Shown here in pieces: positions 36,277-46,411 of a stretch of DNA of 64,000 nt (its first letter is position 1; each line of letters begins with the position of its first letter). This stretch comes from Priestia aryabhattai B8W22. GTDB taxonomy: Bacteria > Bacillota > Bacilli > Bacillales > Bacillaceae_H. The notes under the pieces are model-generated. The model did no database searches, had not been told where the DNA came from, and was given only the letters and a program-made list of their open reading frames with translations. The stretch is taken from the NCBI RefSeq assembly GCF_000956595.1, contig NZ_JYOO01000002.1, forward strand, positions 62,001-126,000, read 5' to 3'. The position numbers were made by a program, and so were the translations under genes.

Positions 36277-37549
36277 CGCCCGTTCCTGTTAAGAAATAAA
36301 TTGTATCCATTTCAATTTTCTCAGCCACTTTAATAATTTCCTGCTTAGATACCGCATCAATATGCTTTAAGTATTCGTCAATTGAAATATCTTTGCCCGT
36401 TAATTCATTATGATACATAACCTCTACTAGTCCTCGTGGAGTATCCACCGTTTCAAGCAGCTGGTTGTGAATAACGGCTTTCGTTTGAGCAATTTCGCTG
36501 TCTGTAAACGATCCTTGTTTCATTTCCTGCATTTGTTCTTTAATAATCGTAACAGCTTGGTCGTAATTTTTTGCATCAATACCCGACATGACCATTAGTA
36601 ATCCTTTATGACTCTCTACTCTCGAAGCAGCATAGTAAGCTAAGCTCGCTTTTTCACGCACATTGATAAATAGCTTGGAATGTGAGAACCCTCCGAATAT
36701 CCCATTGAATACTTGAAGAGCAAAATACTGTCTATCTCCGTATACAACGTTTGTACGATAGCCAATATTTAATTTCCCTTGTTTTACTTCTTGTTTTTCC
36801 ACCACTTCATTTACGTTTGAGATCTCTTTAGACGTGATAGAATCTTCAATGTCTTTTTGCTGGCGCTTTGGTAAAGTAAATGTTTCTTTTACTGTTTGTA
36901 AAACCTCTTCGACTTGCAAATCGCCAATAGCATAAAGGTGAATGGCATCTTCTTTTAACACCTGCTGATAATAGGCGTACAAACTTTCACCTGTAATTTC
37001 TTCCACGTCGTCAATTTGACCGTTTACATGTAAAGAGTACGGTTCTTCCTTACACATTTCTTCAACTAGTCTTAAATTAGCATAGCGCATTTTATCATCA
37101 AATACGGCTTGAATTCGCTGACGAAGCGAACGCTTTTCTTTTGTCATAATATCTGTTAAAAAAGAGTCCCCTTCAACTGCTGGCTTTAATAAAATATCGC
37201 CAAGAAGAGCTAACGCTTTTTGCAAAAGCGGAGTTGAATCTTTCAAATATTTTTCATTCGCTATATCAATGCGAATCGTAATATCGTGGTTATCACCTTT
37301 TTTTGTTAAGTCTACTTGTAAAGTAGCACCATAAAGCTCATCTAAATATGTACGAAGCTTTGTCGTAGACGGCAGCGACTCGGTAGCGCTTTGAAGCACA
37401 TAAGGTAAAAGGGCACGCATTGTCACCGTTTTCTTATCTAAAGGGGCATTTAGTTTTAAAATGAACGTGTTTGTTTTGTACTTAGCTGTTTGAATGGTAT
37501 GAACAGTCAATCCTTCTAGTTCATGTTTTTGTTCAGTCAATAATTTCAT
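36254..37549 (-). CDS. ymfF: M16-family peptidase homologue YmfF (non-zinc partner)
   Basis: 431 residues. It has the M16 fold (FNGIFGGFSHSKLFINVREKASLAYYAAS segment) but no HxxEH where it should occur near residue 50, so it is probably the non-catalytic half that pairs with YmfH. The ribosome site is AAAGGAGG and the ATG is at 37549. It leads the ymfF-ymfH unit, and overlaps ymfH. The same order occurs in B. subtilis. Confidence 0.88.
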   Translation of the reverse strand: MKLLTEQKHELEGLTVHTIQTAKYKTNTFILKLNAPLDKKTVTMRALLPYVLQSATESLPSTTKLRTYLDELYGATLQVDLTKKGDNHDITIRIDIANEKYLKDSTPLLQKALALLGDILLKPAVEGDSFLTDIMTKEKRSLRQRIQAVFDDKMRYANLRLVEEMCKEEPYSLHVNGQIDDVEEITGESLYAYYQQVLKEDAIHLYAIGDLQVEEVLQTVKETFTLPKRQQKDIEDSITSKEISNVNEVVEKQEVKQGKLNIGYRTNVVYGDRQYFALQVFNGIFGGFSHSKLFINVREKASLAYYAASRVESHKGLLMVMSGIDAKNYDQAVTIIKEQMQEMKQGSFTDSEIAQTKAVIHNQLLETVDTPRGLVEVMYHNELTGKDISIDEYLKHIDAVSKQEIIKVAEKIEMDTIYFLTGTGGEENGEN

Positions 37550-37713
37550 ATATAAACCTCCTTTTAAATTTTGATGTATTAACTAGACAATACTTCTATT
37601 TTGAATCTTTAACGCTAATTTTAGTCTTATAACCACTATATCGAATTCAAGGAAACATTTTCAAGTAACTTGCCGCGCGCTTCCTCATTTCTTTTCATAT
37701 TCTTTCTCTCAAT

Positions 37714-37758
37714 GAAAAAAAGGCGGAGAAAAGAATATGATTTCTTTGTCTCCACCTT
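37714..37758 (-). terminator. nupQ terminator
   Basis: AAGGTGGAGA pairs with TCTCCGCCTT and encloses AAAGAA/TTCTTT, followed by seven T. It ends the nup operon about 50 bp past nupQ. Confidence 0.85.
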
Positions 37759-37807
37759 CTATATTTATCCAACTTTAGTCATTGTTAGACCTCGTATAGA
37801 GGATTTA

Positions 37808-38767
37808 TTAGCGGCGGCCTTTTTCATAAGGAACGCCCAGCGCTTTAGGAGCCTCAGCACGTCCTACAAAACCAGTAAGCGCTAAGATTGTTAATACGTA
37901 CGGTGCAATGGTTAAAAGAACGGATGGGATATCTTGAATAACCGGAATCTGAGCTCCCGTGATACTCAAAGACTGTGCTAATCCGAAAAACATGGCTGCA
38001 CCTAAAGCACCAATAGGATGCCACTTCCCAAAAATCATAGCTGCAATAGCAAGGAACCCTTGTCCAGCAATCGTTCCCGCTGCAAAGTTTGTAGCGATAG
38101 ACGTAGCATACACCGCTCCGCCGATTCCAGCGAACATGCCGGAAATCATAACGCCAACGTAACGCATTCTCACAACTTTGATCCCCATCGTGTCTGCTGC
38201 CATTGGGTGTTCACCAACTGAACGAAGACGGAGACCAAACGGCGTTTTATAAATGATGTACCATACAGCAAAAGCTAGCGCAATTGCAATATAAGACGTA
38301 ATAGGAACATTCGAAAATAGAATTTTACCGATTACTAGAATGTCTGATAGACCTGGAATACTTACTTTATCGATACGGAATTGGATAAAATCTGTTTGTC
38401 CTTTCCCAAAAATCTTTTTGATTAAAAAGATCGAAAGACCCGCAGCTAGAAAATTCAGCGCTACACCACTTACAGTTTGATCTGCTTTTAATGTAATACT
38501 TGCAACAGCATGAATCAGCGAGAACACAGCGCAAACAACAGCCGCAATTACTATCGCTACCCACGGGGCCCAAGCACCTAATGAATCCTGAAGTAAAAGG
38601 GTTGAAACAATACCTGTGAACGCGCCAAACATCATCAGCCCTTCTAACCCGATGTTCACGACCCCGGAACGTTCACTAAATATCCCTCCGAGCGCGGTAA
38701 AGATAAGCGGTGCAGCTGAATAAAGCGCCGCTGGAATAATAATGGCTAACACCTCTAAGAAGTTCAT
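37808..38767 (-). CDS. nupQ: BMP-type nucleoside ABC transporter permease NupQ (YufQ)
   Basis: 319 residues with about 9 membrane helices, of the BPD_transp_2 (branched-chain/RbsC-like) permease family. Segments such as FTALGGIFSERSGVVNIGLEGLM and the GQGFLAIAAMIFGKWHPIGA motif match nucleoside permeases. It pairs with NupP as the membrane channel. The start overlaps the nupP stop by 4 bp (ATGA-type junction). In B. subtilis NupNOPQ takes up guanosine; substrate here is inferred. Confidence 0.9.
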   Translation of the reverse strand: MNFLEVLAIIIPAALYSAAPLIFTALGGIFSERSGVVNIGLEGLMMFGAFTGIVSTLLLQDSLGAWAPWVAIVIAAVVCAVFSLIHAVASITLKADQTVSGVALNFLAAGLSIFLIKKIFGKGQTDFIQFRIDKVSIPGLSDILVIGKILFSNVPITSYIAIALAFAVWYIIYKTPFGLRLRSVGEHPMAADTMGIKVVRMRYVGVMISGMFAGIGGAVYATSIATNFAAGTIAGQGFLAIAAMIFGKWHPIGALGAAMFFGLAQSLSITGAQIPVIQDIPSVLLTIAPYVLTILALTGFVGRAEAPKALGVPYEKGRR

Positions 38768-39825
38768 TTTGCTCCCCCCTTGCCTGCACGGCCAAGCACC
38801 CAGCGAATTAAATAACTAGATGCAACAAAAAAGATAATAAGCGCAATGACAATTTGAATTAATTCCGACGGTACGCCTGTCATAAAGTTCATTTGAGGAG
38901 CCGCAGTTTGCAATCCTCCGAAAAAGAATGAAGCTAATAAAATTCCAATTGCGCTGTTAGCTCCTAAAAGGGCTACGGCGATACCGTCAAACCCCGTACC
39001 TGTAAACGCAGTGAATGTGCCCATATACTGAAATGTTCCAAGCCCTTCCATTGCCCCGGCAAGCCCGGCAAAAGCGCCTGAAATCGCCATGGATAACACA
39101 ATATTTCGGCCTACATTCATTCCTGCATACTGTGAAGCATGCTGATTAAAACCAACAGCTCTTAGCTCGAAGCCCTTAGCTGTTTTATTCAAAATAAACC
39201 ACATTACGACGGCTGCAGCGATGGTAATAAGAATACCGTAATGAAGGCGGGAGTTATTGGTTAACTGTGCTAGAAAGCTTGATGCTAAAGATGCCGATTC
39301 TTTAATATCATACGATTTTTCATTACCCGCATATAAATACGTACGGATTAAGCTGCTCGTTGTATAAAGAGCAATATAGTTCATCATAATGGAAACAATT
39401 ACTTCATGAACATGAAATTTTGCTTTTAAAAATCCTGGAATAAACGCCCAAACTGCTCCAGCTGCAGCTGCTGCTAATACAGCTAAAGGAATATGAATGA
39501 CTGCTGGTAAATCAAACGCATACCCAACCCATACGGAAGCCAACCATCCAACTAAAAGCTGGCCTTCTACTCCAATGTTAAAGAGACCGGTTTTATAAGC
39601 AAACGCAACCGCAATACCAGCCAGAGCAAGAGGAGTCATGGCACGAATCGTTTCTCCAATGGCTTTTGGCGTTCCAAACATCCCGTCAAAAAGAGATTGA
39701 TAGCCAAGCATTGGATCATAGCCGCCTAGTAACATAATAACCGCTCCGGCAATGAGTCCTAATATGGCCGATACAACAGGGATCAAAATCATCATTACAC
39801 GTTCATTTTTCACAAGTTTATTCAT
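38764..39825 (-). CDS. nupP: BMP-type nucleoside ABC transporter permease NupP (YufP)
   Basis: 353 residues, BPD_transp_2 family, about 9-10 membrane helices. FNIGVEGQLLVGWLASVWVG and GTGFDGIAVALLGANSAIGI are typical of the longer of the two BMP-type permeases. It overlaps nupO upstream and nupQ downstream by 4 bp each, so all three are translated in a chain. Confidence 0.9.
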   Translation of the reverse strand: MNKLVKNERVMMILIPVVSAILGLIAGAVIMLLGGYDPMLGYQSLFDGMFGTPKAIGETIRAMTPLALAGIAVAFAYKTGLFNIGVEGQLLVGWLASVWVGYAFDLPAVIHIPLAVLAAAAAGAVWAFIPGFLKAKFHVHEVIVSIMMNYIALYTTSSLIRTYLYAGNEKSYDIKESASLASSFLAQLTNNSRLHYGILITIAAAVVMWFILNKTAKGFELRAVGFNQHASQYAGMNVGRNIVLSMAISGAFAGLAGAMEGLGTFQYMGTFTAFTGTGFDGIAVALLGANSAIGILLASFFFGGLQTAAPQMNFMTGVPSELIQIVIALIIFFVASSYLIRWVLGRAGKGGAK

Positions 39826-41351
39826 GCTGTTCCACCCGCTTTCTCACGCGTACCGCCTGCCATTAATAAACCTAACTCTTGTTCATTCGTTTCTTTTGGA
39901 TCTACAATGTCGACTATTTCCCCTTCATAAATAACCGCAATGCGATCGCTTAGATTCATCACTTCATCTAGTTCTAGCGAAACGAGCAGCACTGCCCGTC
40001 CTTTATCTCGTTCTTCAATCAGTTTCTTATGAATAAATTCAATAGCTCCTACGTCCAGTCCCCTCGTTGGCTGAGCTGCAATTAATAGTTCCGGACTGCG
40101 GTCTACTTCACGGGCAATAATGGCTTTTTGCTGATTTCCGCCCGATAGCGATCGCGCTTGCGTATATTCACTAGGCGTTCGTACATCATATTCTGCAATT
40201 AGTTCTTTTGCTTTTTTATACAGCTCTTTGTAATTCAAAATACCTGATTTAGACATTGGCTTTTGATAATACGTTTGAAGACCGATATTTTCACCAATTG
40301 TATAATCTAATACCAGTCCGTGCTTATGGCGATCCTGCGGAATATGTCCTACTCCAGACTCCGTAATTTTACGAGTGGATAACGTAGACAGTTCTTGATT
40401 TTTTAATGTGATCGAGCCCGACTTTATTTTTCTCAGACCCGTAATTGCCTCAATCAGCTCTGTTTGACCATTCCCATCAACACCCGCGATGCCTACAATT
40501 TCGCCTGCCCGAACGCTTAGATCAAGTGAACTTACAGCCTCTACTCCTCGGCTGTCTTCTACTACTAATTCTTTTATTGTTAACACAGCTTCTCTTGGAG
40601 TCGCTGTTTTCTTTTCAGTTTTAAAATGAACTTCTCTCCCTACCATTAAAGCAGCAAGTTCATCAGGGTTCGTCTCTTTTACGTTTACCGTGCCAACTCC
40701 CACGCCTTTTCGGATAATTGTACAGCGGTCACACACTGACATAATTTCTTTTAATTTATGCGTAATTAAAATAATCGACTTTCCTTCTTGAATTAATTTT
40801 TTCATAATTTGAATTAATTCCGTAATTTCCTGAGGTGTTAAGGCGGCAGTAGGTTCATCAAAAATAAGAATGTCGGCTCCTCTGTAAAGCGTCTTTAAAA
40901 TTTCCACTCGCTGTTGCATGCCAACTGAGATATCTTGAATCTTCGCATATGGATCTACCGATAGTCCATATTGATTTGAAAGCTCTTGAATATCTTGAGC
41001 TGCTTTTTTAATATTGATTTTCCCCGTTCGCGTCGGTTCGTTCCCAAGAATAATATTTTCTGTGACTGTAAAGTTTTGAACAAGCATAAAATGCTGATGA
41101 ACCATCCCAATCCCTAAGTCATTCGCTACGTTAGGGTCCGTGATTTTGACTTCTTGGCCGTTTACACGAATCTGCCCTTTTTCAGGCTGATAAAGCCCAA
41201 ATAAAACGTTCATCAGCGTTGACTTACCTGCACCATTTTCTCCTAACAAAGCATGAATTTCTCCCTTTTTCACTTGGAGTGTAATATTGTCATTAGCGAC
41301 AATACCGGGAAACTCTTTGCGAATATCTAGCATTTCAATAACATATTCCAC
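39822..41351 (-). CDS. nupO: BMP-type nucleoside ABC transporter ATPase NupO (YufO)
   Basis: 509 residues from GTG at 41351 (GGGAGTG at 6 bp), giving MEYVIEMLDIRKEF as in relatives; the longer frame to 41360 is less likely. Two ABC domains in tandem: Walker A GENGAGKST in the first, and GVDGNGQTE as the variant P-loop of the second; signature motifs are ISVGMQQRVEI and LSGGNQQKAI; Walker B is LIFDEPTAAL. Tandem ATPases are the norm in nucleoside/ribose importers. It powers import through NupP/NupQ. A hairpin between nupN and nupO may lower ATPase relative to binding-protein synthesis. Confidence 0.92.
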   Translation of the reverse strand: MEYVIEMLDIRKEFPGIVANDNITLQVKKGEIHALLGENGAGKSTLMNVLFGLYQPEKGQIRVNGQEVKITDPNVANDLGIGMVHQHFMLVQNFTVTENIILGNEPTRTGKINIKKAAQDIQELSNQYGLSVDPYAKIQDISVGMQQRVEILKTLYRGADILIFDEPTAALTPQEITELIQIMKKLIQEGKSIILITHKLKEIMSVCDRCTIIRKGVGVGTVNVKETNPDELAALMVGREVHFKTEKKTATPREAVLTIKELVVEDSRGVEAVSSLDLSVRAGEIVGIAGVDGNGQTELIEAITGLRKIKSGSITLKNQELSTLSTRKITESGVGHIPQDRHKHGLVLDYTIGENIGLQTYYQKPMSKSGILNYKELYKKAKELIAEYDVRTPSEYTQARSLSGGNQQKAIIAREVDRSPELLIAAQPTRGLDVGAIEFIHKKLIEERDKGRAVLLVSLELDEVMNLSDRIAVIYEGEIVDIVDPKETNEQELGLLMAGGTREKAGGTA

Positions 41352-41408
41352 TGCTTTCACTCCCTATTCCTGCCTGCTACAGGATTCTGTCTTCCGTTTT
41401 TTGGCTAT

Positions 41409-41436
41409 GAAAAAGGCTAGTTTTCACTAGCCTTTT
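41409..41436. terminator. Attenuating hairpin between nupN and nupO
   Basis: AAAGGCTAGT and ACTAGCCTTT pair around a GAAA-like loop, followed by a short T run. It is a partial terminator that would keep the binding protein more abundant than the transporter. Confidence 0.75.
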
Positions 41437-41470
41437 ATCCTCATATAATCATTGCTTAACAGATATCAGC

Positions 41471-42559
41471 TTATTTTTTAAGCGTTTTTTCAAACTCTTT
41501 AAATTCTTTATCCGTTTGAGGCACTGTAATGTCACCGTCTAGAATTTTTTGCTTATACTCATCAACTGCTTTTAACGCATCTTTGCTTACATTATCTTGT
41601 GATGGAGCAATTCCCACTCCGTCTTCTTTTAAGCCAAACACAACTTCTTTACCACCTGGGAATTTGTCGTCCATTGCTTTTTTTGCAACATCTTCTACAG
41701 CCAAGTCAACGCGTTTAACCATCGAAGTTAACGTTACGTTTTCAGGCATACCTTCTTCATGCTGATCGCGGTCAACTCCAATTACCCAAACTTTTTTGTC
41801 TTTACCGCCTTTTGAACGATTTTTAGCTTCTGTAAATACGCCGTTTCCAGTACCGCCAGCCGCTTGATAAATAATATCAGCGCCTTTGCTGTAAATGGTA
41901 GAAGCGATAGCTGAGCCTTTTTCTGGAGAGTTAAAACTTTCCGCGTATTGAGAGATAACTTCAGCATCTGGGTTTACAGATTTAACACCTGCTTTAAATC
42001 CGTTTTCAAACTTCTTAATTAATGGCGATTCAACGCCTCCGATAAAGCCGATTTTGTTCGTTTTCGTTTGTTTCGCTGCCACTACACCTACTAAGAAAGA
42101 GCCCTGCTCTTCTTTAAATAGAATGCTCGCCACGTTATCTAATTTTGCTGACTTTAGCGTATCGTCTACCAATGCAAAGTCAGCATCTGGATACTGCTTT
42201 GCTGCTTTTTTAATATCTTCTTTTAACAAAAAGCCAATTCCATACGTCAAGTTGTAGCCACTCTCAGCAAATTTGGAAAGGTTGCTCTCGTATTCAGATG
42301 CTTTTGTAGACTGCAAATATTTATATCCAGTCCCTTCATCAAGTCCGTTGTCTTTCCCAAACTTTGTTAGACCTTCCCAAGCAGATTGGTTAAACGATTT
42401 ATCATCTACCCCGCCCGTATCTGTTACCATTCCCACTTTAAAATCCGCTGCTTTTTTATCTCCGCCGCTCTTATCTGCGTCATCTGAGCTACACGCGCTT
42501 AAAAGTGTTCCTGCCGCTAATACTAGTGATAATGCAAGTCCCGTTTTACGTTTTAACAT
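41471..42559 (-). CDS. nupN: BMP-family nucleoside-binding lipoprotein NupN (YufN)
   Basis: 362 residues. A lipoprotein signal peptide ends LLSAC with the lipidated cysteine at 23, followed by a Ser/Asp-rich linker. The BMP (PnrA-like) domain shows KVGMVTDTGGVDDKSFNQSAWEG near residues 40-65 and the GFIGG and GVDRDQHE ligand segments. It captures nucleosides outside the membrane for NupOPQ. It heads the operon. The leader holds a start-stop mini-ORF and a CodY-like box, and ymfC, a GntR regulator, lies just upstream. Confidence 0.92.
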   Translation of the reverse strand: MLKRKTGLALSLVLAAGTLLSACSSDDADKSGGDKKAADFKVGMVTDTGGVDDKSFNQSAWEGLTKFGKDNGLDEGTGYKYLQSTKASEYESNLSKFAESGYNLTYGIGFLLKEDIKKAAKQYPDADFALVDDTLKSAKLDNVASILFKEEQGSFLVGVVAAKQTKTNKIGFIGGVESPLIKKFENGFKAGVKSVNPDAEVISQYAESFNSPEKGSAIASTIYSKGADIIYQAAGGTGNGVFTEAKNRSKGGKDKKVWVIGVDRDQHEEGMPENVTLTSMVKRVDLAVEDVAKKAMDDKFPGGKEVVFGLKEDGVGIAPSQDNVSKDALKAVDEYKQKILDGDITVPQTDKEFKEFEKTLKK

Positions 42560-42609
42560 GTTTTAACCCCCTGAATAGTTTTAAAAGTATAAAGCCAATT
42601 TTCTATTTC

Positions 42610-42647
42610 GTCCTTGTGACCTACATTTGACACCTCCTTAAAAGGAC
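42610..42647 (-). promoter_or_regulatory. nupN leader hairpin enclosing a start-stop ORF
   Basis: The minus strand reads an ideal AAGGAGG, six bases, then ATG followed at once by TAG (42626-42621). A GTCCTT/AAGGAC pair (42642-42647 with 42610-42615) can close a hairpin around it. The leader continues to a second ribosome site before nupN. Function, if any, is unknown. Confidence 0.4.
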
Positions 42648-42663
42648 AATGTTAAATAGTTGT

Positions 42664-42678
42664 AAATTTTCTGACATT
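42664..42678. promoter_or_regulatory. CodY-like box before nupN
   Basis: AATTTTCTGACATTT matches the CodY consensus at 13 of 15 positions. It overlaps a possible -35 (ATGTCA, 17 bp before TAACAT). CodY control of yufN is known in B. subtilis as I recall. Confidence 0.5.
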
Positions 42679-42692
42679 TAACCATAAAAAAA

Positions 42693-43418
42693 CTAGACGC
42701 GTTTACGCAGTACTTGGAAACTAAATTGATCTGCTTTAAAATAATTGATGGAATATAAAATGGGTTCATCATACTGGTCATAATGCATTTGTTTCAGCAC
42801 AAGCAAAGCGGTTTCTGGCTCGCATTGTAAAATAGGCGAAACTTTTTCATGATAGCCTAGAGGCTCAATGTTTGCCACGGCGTATGAAATGTGCTTTCCT
42901 GCTTGTTTTTCAAGAATTTCTAGTAAAGACTCCTGTTTATATTCGAAATTTTCAGGCAATATTTTTTGAGGAACCTTGTCCATGCAATATACAACCGGCT
43001 CTCCGTTTGCCGTTCTCACCCGTTCAACAAATAAAATCTGTTCGTCTTCTCCGCAAGCAAAACGTGTTAAATCATTTTCAGACAACTCTTGTATTTGAGA
43101 AGATAAGAAGATTGTTCCGGCCTTCATACCGGCTTGTTCAATCATATGTGTTATACTATTTAATTGCTCAATCCCCGACAAAAAAGTAGGCTTCGTGTTG
43201 ACAAATGTTCCCACTCCGTGTCTGCGAACAATAATATTCTCTTCTTCTAATATGCGAAGTGCCTCACGTAGCGTTGCGCGGCTGACCCCTAGCTGCTTTG
43301 ATAAATCAAACTCTGAAGGGAGTCTTTCCTTTTCTTTAAAAATTCCTTTTTCTATATTTTGTTTAATTTTATCAATCACTTGTAAATACAAGTGCCGATT
43401 ATCCGCACGTATAGACAT
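42693..43418 (-). CDS. ymfC: GntR/HutC-family transcription regulator YmfC
   Basis: 241 residues from ATG at 43418 (GTG at 43421 also possible), behind GGAGGAAGA. An N-terminal winged helix (about 10-75, [26 protein letters not shown]) is followed by a UTRA effector domain, the HutC/FarR type. A perfect 16-bp palindrome just upstream of its start is a likely autoregulatory operator. Its position before nupNOPQ suggests control of that operon, but I did not find the same palindrome in the nupN leader. Confidence 0.88.
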   Translation of the reverse strand: MSIRADNRHLYLQVIDKIKQNIEKGIFKEKERLPSEFDLSKQLGVSRATLREALRILEEENIIVRRHGVGTFVNTKPTFLSGIEQLNSITHMIEQAGMKAGTIFLSSQIQELSENDLTRFACGEDEQILFVERVRTANGEPVVYCMDKVPQKILPENFEYKQESLLEILEKQAGKHISYAVANIEPLGYHEKVSPILQCEPETALLVLKQMHYDQYDEPILYSINYFKADQFSFQVLRKRV

Positions 43419-43442
43419 CACTCTTCCTCCATATTAAAAAGT

Positions 43443-43458
43443 CATCAGACCTCTGATG
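43443..43458. promoter_or_regulatory. Candidate YmfC operator
   Basis: CATCAGA-CC-TCTGATG is a perfect 7-2-7 palindrome 25-40 bp upstream of ymfC. A second inverted repeat (TCGAAAA-N11-TTTTCGA, 43472-43496) surrounds a possible -10. Confidence 0.45.
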
Positions 43459-43733
43459 TTCGACTACTTAATCGAAAATAATATATCATTTTTCGACAGA
43501 TAAATAAATAGGTTATATTAATTTTTTGTTAAAATTTTTAATGTTTTTTTAAAAAAATGAATTTTTGTTATTTTTTAATGTCAGCATACCTAACAACCTG
43601 CTTTTCTTCTAATATTAGATAAAAACCAAACATTTTAGTCATTAAATTTTTTAATATTCGTTTTTATTTCATTTATTTAGCATGACATATTTTTGTATAA
43701 TACTATTCTTACCGTCTCTTCTTCCATAAAAAA

Positions 43734-43898
43734 ATGAGGTTGAGACATAACTAAATGAATCCAACCTAAAGACGAACAAATGGGATACATGAGCTGAACT
43801 GCTTGCGACACCATAACAAAAAAACGAACCGCTAATCAAACTTTTTGATTAATGGTTCGTTTTTCACTTCAGCTAAAATAATTTTATCCCAGCCTCAT
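43734..43898. repeat. Repetitive intergenic element with imperfect terminal inverted repeats
   Basis: Ends pair imperfectly: ATGAGGTTGAGACATAA at one side and the complement of TTTTATCCCAGCCTCAT at the other. Inside, AACGAACC...GGTTCGTT (43822-43861) forms a long hairpin with A/T runs, which can terminate transcription on either strand. Short elements opening TGAGGCTGGGACATAA are scattered in many Firmicutes genomes (recalled). The flanking 43459-43733 is very AT-rich and shows no gene. Confidence 0.55.
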
Positions 43899-43915
43899 CT
43901 TTTCTAGTAACATTA

Positions 43916-46273
43916 TTAAGATCCAACATCTTCATTTTGCTGAGAAATCAGCACCGAACGCGGCTTGCTTCCTTCATAAGGTCCCACCACTCCACGCTCT
44001 TCCATCGCATCGATTAAGCGTGCAGCCCGGTTATAGCCAATTCGAAAGCGTCGCTGCAGCATAGAAACAGAAGCTGTTTGCATTTCTGCCACAAGCTGAA
44101 CCGCTTCGTCATATAGCTCATCTGCAAAATCATCGACTTGTTCAGGGGCATCTGTTGGAATCATTTCTTCTTGATACTGTGCTTTTTGCTGTGCAATTAC
44201 AAAATCAACAATCTCTTCTACTTCTTCATCTGATAAAAAGGCACCTTGCACACGCACAGGTTTTGAAGCTCCAACAGGCATAAACAGCATATCTCCTCTT
44301 CCTAGAAGCTTCTCAGCTCCTCCCATATCTAAGATCGTACGAGAGTCAGTTTGTGAAGATACGCTAAAAGCAATTCGGGAAGGAATGTTTGCTTTAATAA
44401 CTCCAGTAATAACATCTACTGATGGTCGCTGTGTAGCAATAATCAAATGAATGCCGGCAGCACGAGCCATTTGAGCAAGACGTGTGATCGAATCTTCGAC
44501 GTCAGATGAAGCAACCATCATCAAGTCAGCCAACTCATCGACGATCACCACAATATAAGGAAGAGTCGGCTGTTTTGCATCGGCGTCTCCATCATCATTC
44601 ATACGTTTTACTAAATCGTTATATCCTTCAATGTTTCTCGTTCCGCTGTGTGAGAACAACTCATAACGTCGCTCCATTTCACTTACAACTTTCTTTAATG
44701 CTTGAGAAGCTTTTTTCGGATCTGTTACGACAGGAGCCAATAAATGCGGAATACCATTGTACATATTCAGCTCAACCATTTTAGGGTCAATCATCATTAA
44801 TTTTACTTCATGAGGCTTTGTTCTCATTAAAATACTAATAATAATACCGTTGATACACACACTTTTTCCGCTTCCTGTTGCCCCTGCTACAAGCATATGA
44901 GGCATTTTATTAAGCTCTGCTAGCACAGCTTCTCCTGAAATATCTCTTCCTAAACCAACTAATAGCTTTTTATCCGGTCGGTTATTTTCAGTTGCTTCAA
45001 GTACTTCTCTAAGTGAAACCATCGCTACTTCTTCGTTCGGCACTTCAATTCCTACCGCTGATTTCCCCGGAATTGGAGCTTCAATCCGAATATCTTTGGC
45101 AGCTAATGCAAGTGCTAGATCATCACTTAAATTGACAATCTTACTTACTTTGACTCCTACATCAGGATATACTTCATACTTTGTAACAGCTGGCCCAAGG
45201 TGAACTTTTGCCACTTTTGCTTTTACGCCGAAACTTTGAAACGTTTTTTCAAGTTTTTCGGCATTTTTATAAATGTTTTTATGCTCTTTTGCCTGGTTAC
45301 TTTTCTTTGGCATCGTTAATAGCTTGATAGGAGGCAGCTCATACTCTTTATTTTCCGTTTCAGTAAATGTAATCATAGGAGCTTTTTCTTCTTCCTGTTC
45401 CTTTTGCGGCCTTGGCTGTTGCGGTGCAGCAGCTAAGGGCTTCGATTCCATAACCGGCGGCACCGGAGCTATAGGAGCAGCAGGAGATTGACTAGACTCT
45501 TCCTCTCCATAATCAAAGTGTTCAATAATTGGAGGCGAAGGTGCTTCTACTTCTATTTCCACGCTTTCTTCAGGTTCTTGAACAACTTTTTCTTGGCGTC
45601 TCTTTTTTGTTGCTTTAGGGGCTTTTTTCTTTTTATGCTTCCACGTCTGAATATCTTGCCAGCCTTCTTTTAACTCCGTTGTTAAAAAATTCACTAGAGG
45701 TGACAGAAGTTTTAATACCGTTTCGTGAAGCGAACGTCCGGTAATGAGCAGTACCCCAATCACAATAAGCAAGGCAGCGATAAGTTCTGTTCCTAAGCTA
45801 TCAAACAGATAGTAGAACATGGCAAACATAATAGCCCCTATCATTCCTCCACCTAAATCACTGTGATTCGATTGGCCCGTTGCTTCGAGCATATACAAAT
45901 CCCACGTATTCATAATGACAGATGGATCTGTAAAGGTTCCGTTTTTCGATAAATTTTCAAATAACGTCACGTGACTAAACAGTAAGATAGATAAAATAAT
46001 GAGATATGTACCGATAAGCTGCCGCGTCACTAAAGGAGGCATTTCTCTTTTCCAAATAATATAAACAGATAGAATAACCATTCCGATTAAACACAGCATA
46101 TACCACTCGCCAATAAATAAGCGGACCACTAGTACAAGAGCCTGTCCTACAGCACCGAGTCCTGCCATGGCAATTAACGTTAACGCTAATAAAAATAAGC
46201 CAATAAGCTCAAAGCGCAATATGCGTTTCCATTCATCCTTTTTTATTTGACCTCTTCGTTTTTTCTTTGCCAT
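43916..46273 (-). CDS. spoIIIE: DNA translocase SpoIIIE/FtsK
   Basis: 785 residues from the ATG at 46273; the frame to 46300 is longer without a better ribosome site. Four N-terminal membrane helices, a Pro/Glu-rich linker of about 150 residues, an FtsK alpha domain, a RecA-like motor with Walker A GATGSGKS and Walker B VDELADLM, and a gamma winged-helix domain ([21 protein letters not shown]) that reads directing DNA sequences. It pumps the chromosome into the forespore across the sporulation septum. Downstream of ylzJ. Confidence 0.97.
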   Translation of the reverse strand: MAKKKRRGQIKKDEWKRILRFELIGLFLLALTLIAMAGLGAVGQALVLVVRLFIGEWYMLCLIGMVILSVYIIWKREMPPLVTRQLIGTYLIILSILLFSHVTLFENLSKNGTFTDPSVIMNTWDLYMLEATGQSNHSDLGGGMIGAIMFAMFYYLFDSLGTELIAALLIVIGVLLITGRSLHETVLKLLSPLVNFLTTELKEGWQDIQTWKHKKKKAPKATKKRRQEKVVQEPEESVEIEVEAPSPPIIEHFDYGEEESSQSPAAPIAPVPPVMESKPLAAAPQQPRPQKEQEEEKAPMITFTETENKEYELPPIKLLTMPKKSNQAKEHKNIYKNAEKLEKTFQSFGVKAKVAKVHLGPAVTKYEVYPDVGVKVSKIVNLSDDLALALAAKDIRIEAPIPGKSAVGIEVPNEEVAMVSLREVLEATENNRPDKKLLVGLGRDISGEAVLAELNKMPHMLVAGATGSGKSVCINGIIISILMRTKPHEVKLMMIDPKMVELNMYNGIPHLLAPVVTDPKKASQALKKVVSEMERRYELFSHSGTRNIEGYNDLVKRMNDDGDADAKQPTLPYIVVIVDELADLMMVASSDVEDSITRLAQMARAAGIHLIIATQRPSVDVITGVIKANIPSRIAFSVSSQTDSRTILDMGGAEKLLGRGDMLFMPVGASKPVRVQGAFLSDEEVEEIVDFVIAQQKAQYQEEMIPTDAPEQVDDFADELYDEAVQLVAEMQTASVSMLQRRFRIGYNRAARLIDAMEERGVVGPYEGSKPRSVLISQQNEDVGS

Positions 46274-46333
46274 TTTTCCACTCCAATCAACGTCCAACAC
46301 CCTATGTTGATTTTGTTTCTTTTATCAGTTGAA

Positions 46334-46360
46334 TAAAAAAGCAGCCAATACAGCGGCTGC
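46334..46360 (-). terminator. ylzJ terminator
   Basis: GCAGCC pairs with GGCTGC around an 8-nt loop and is followed by TTTTTTATTC on the minus strand. Confidence 0.75.
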
Positions 46361-46411
46361 CTTCTTCGTCATATTCATTATACCATATTCACCATAATTA
46401 TACTGAAATCC

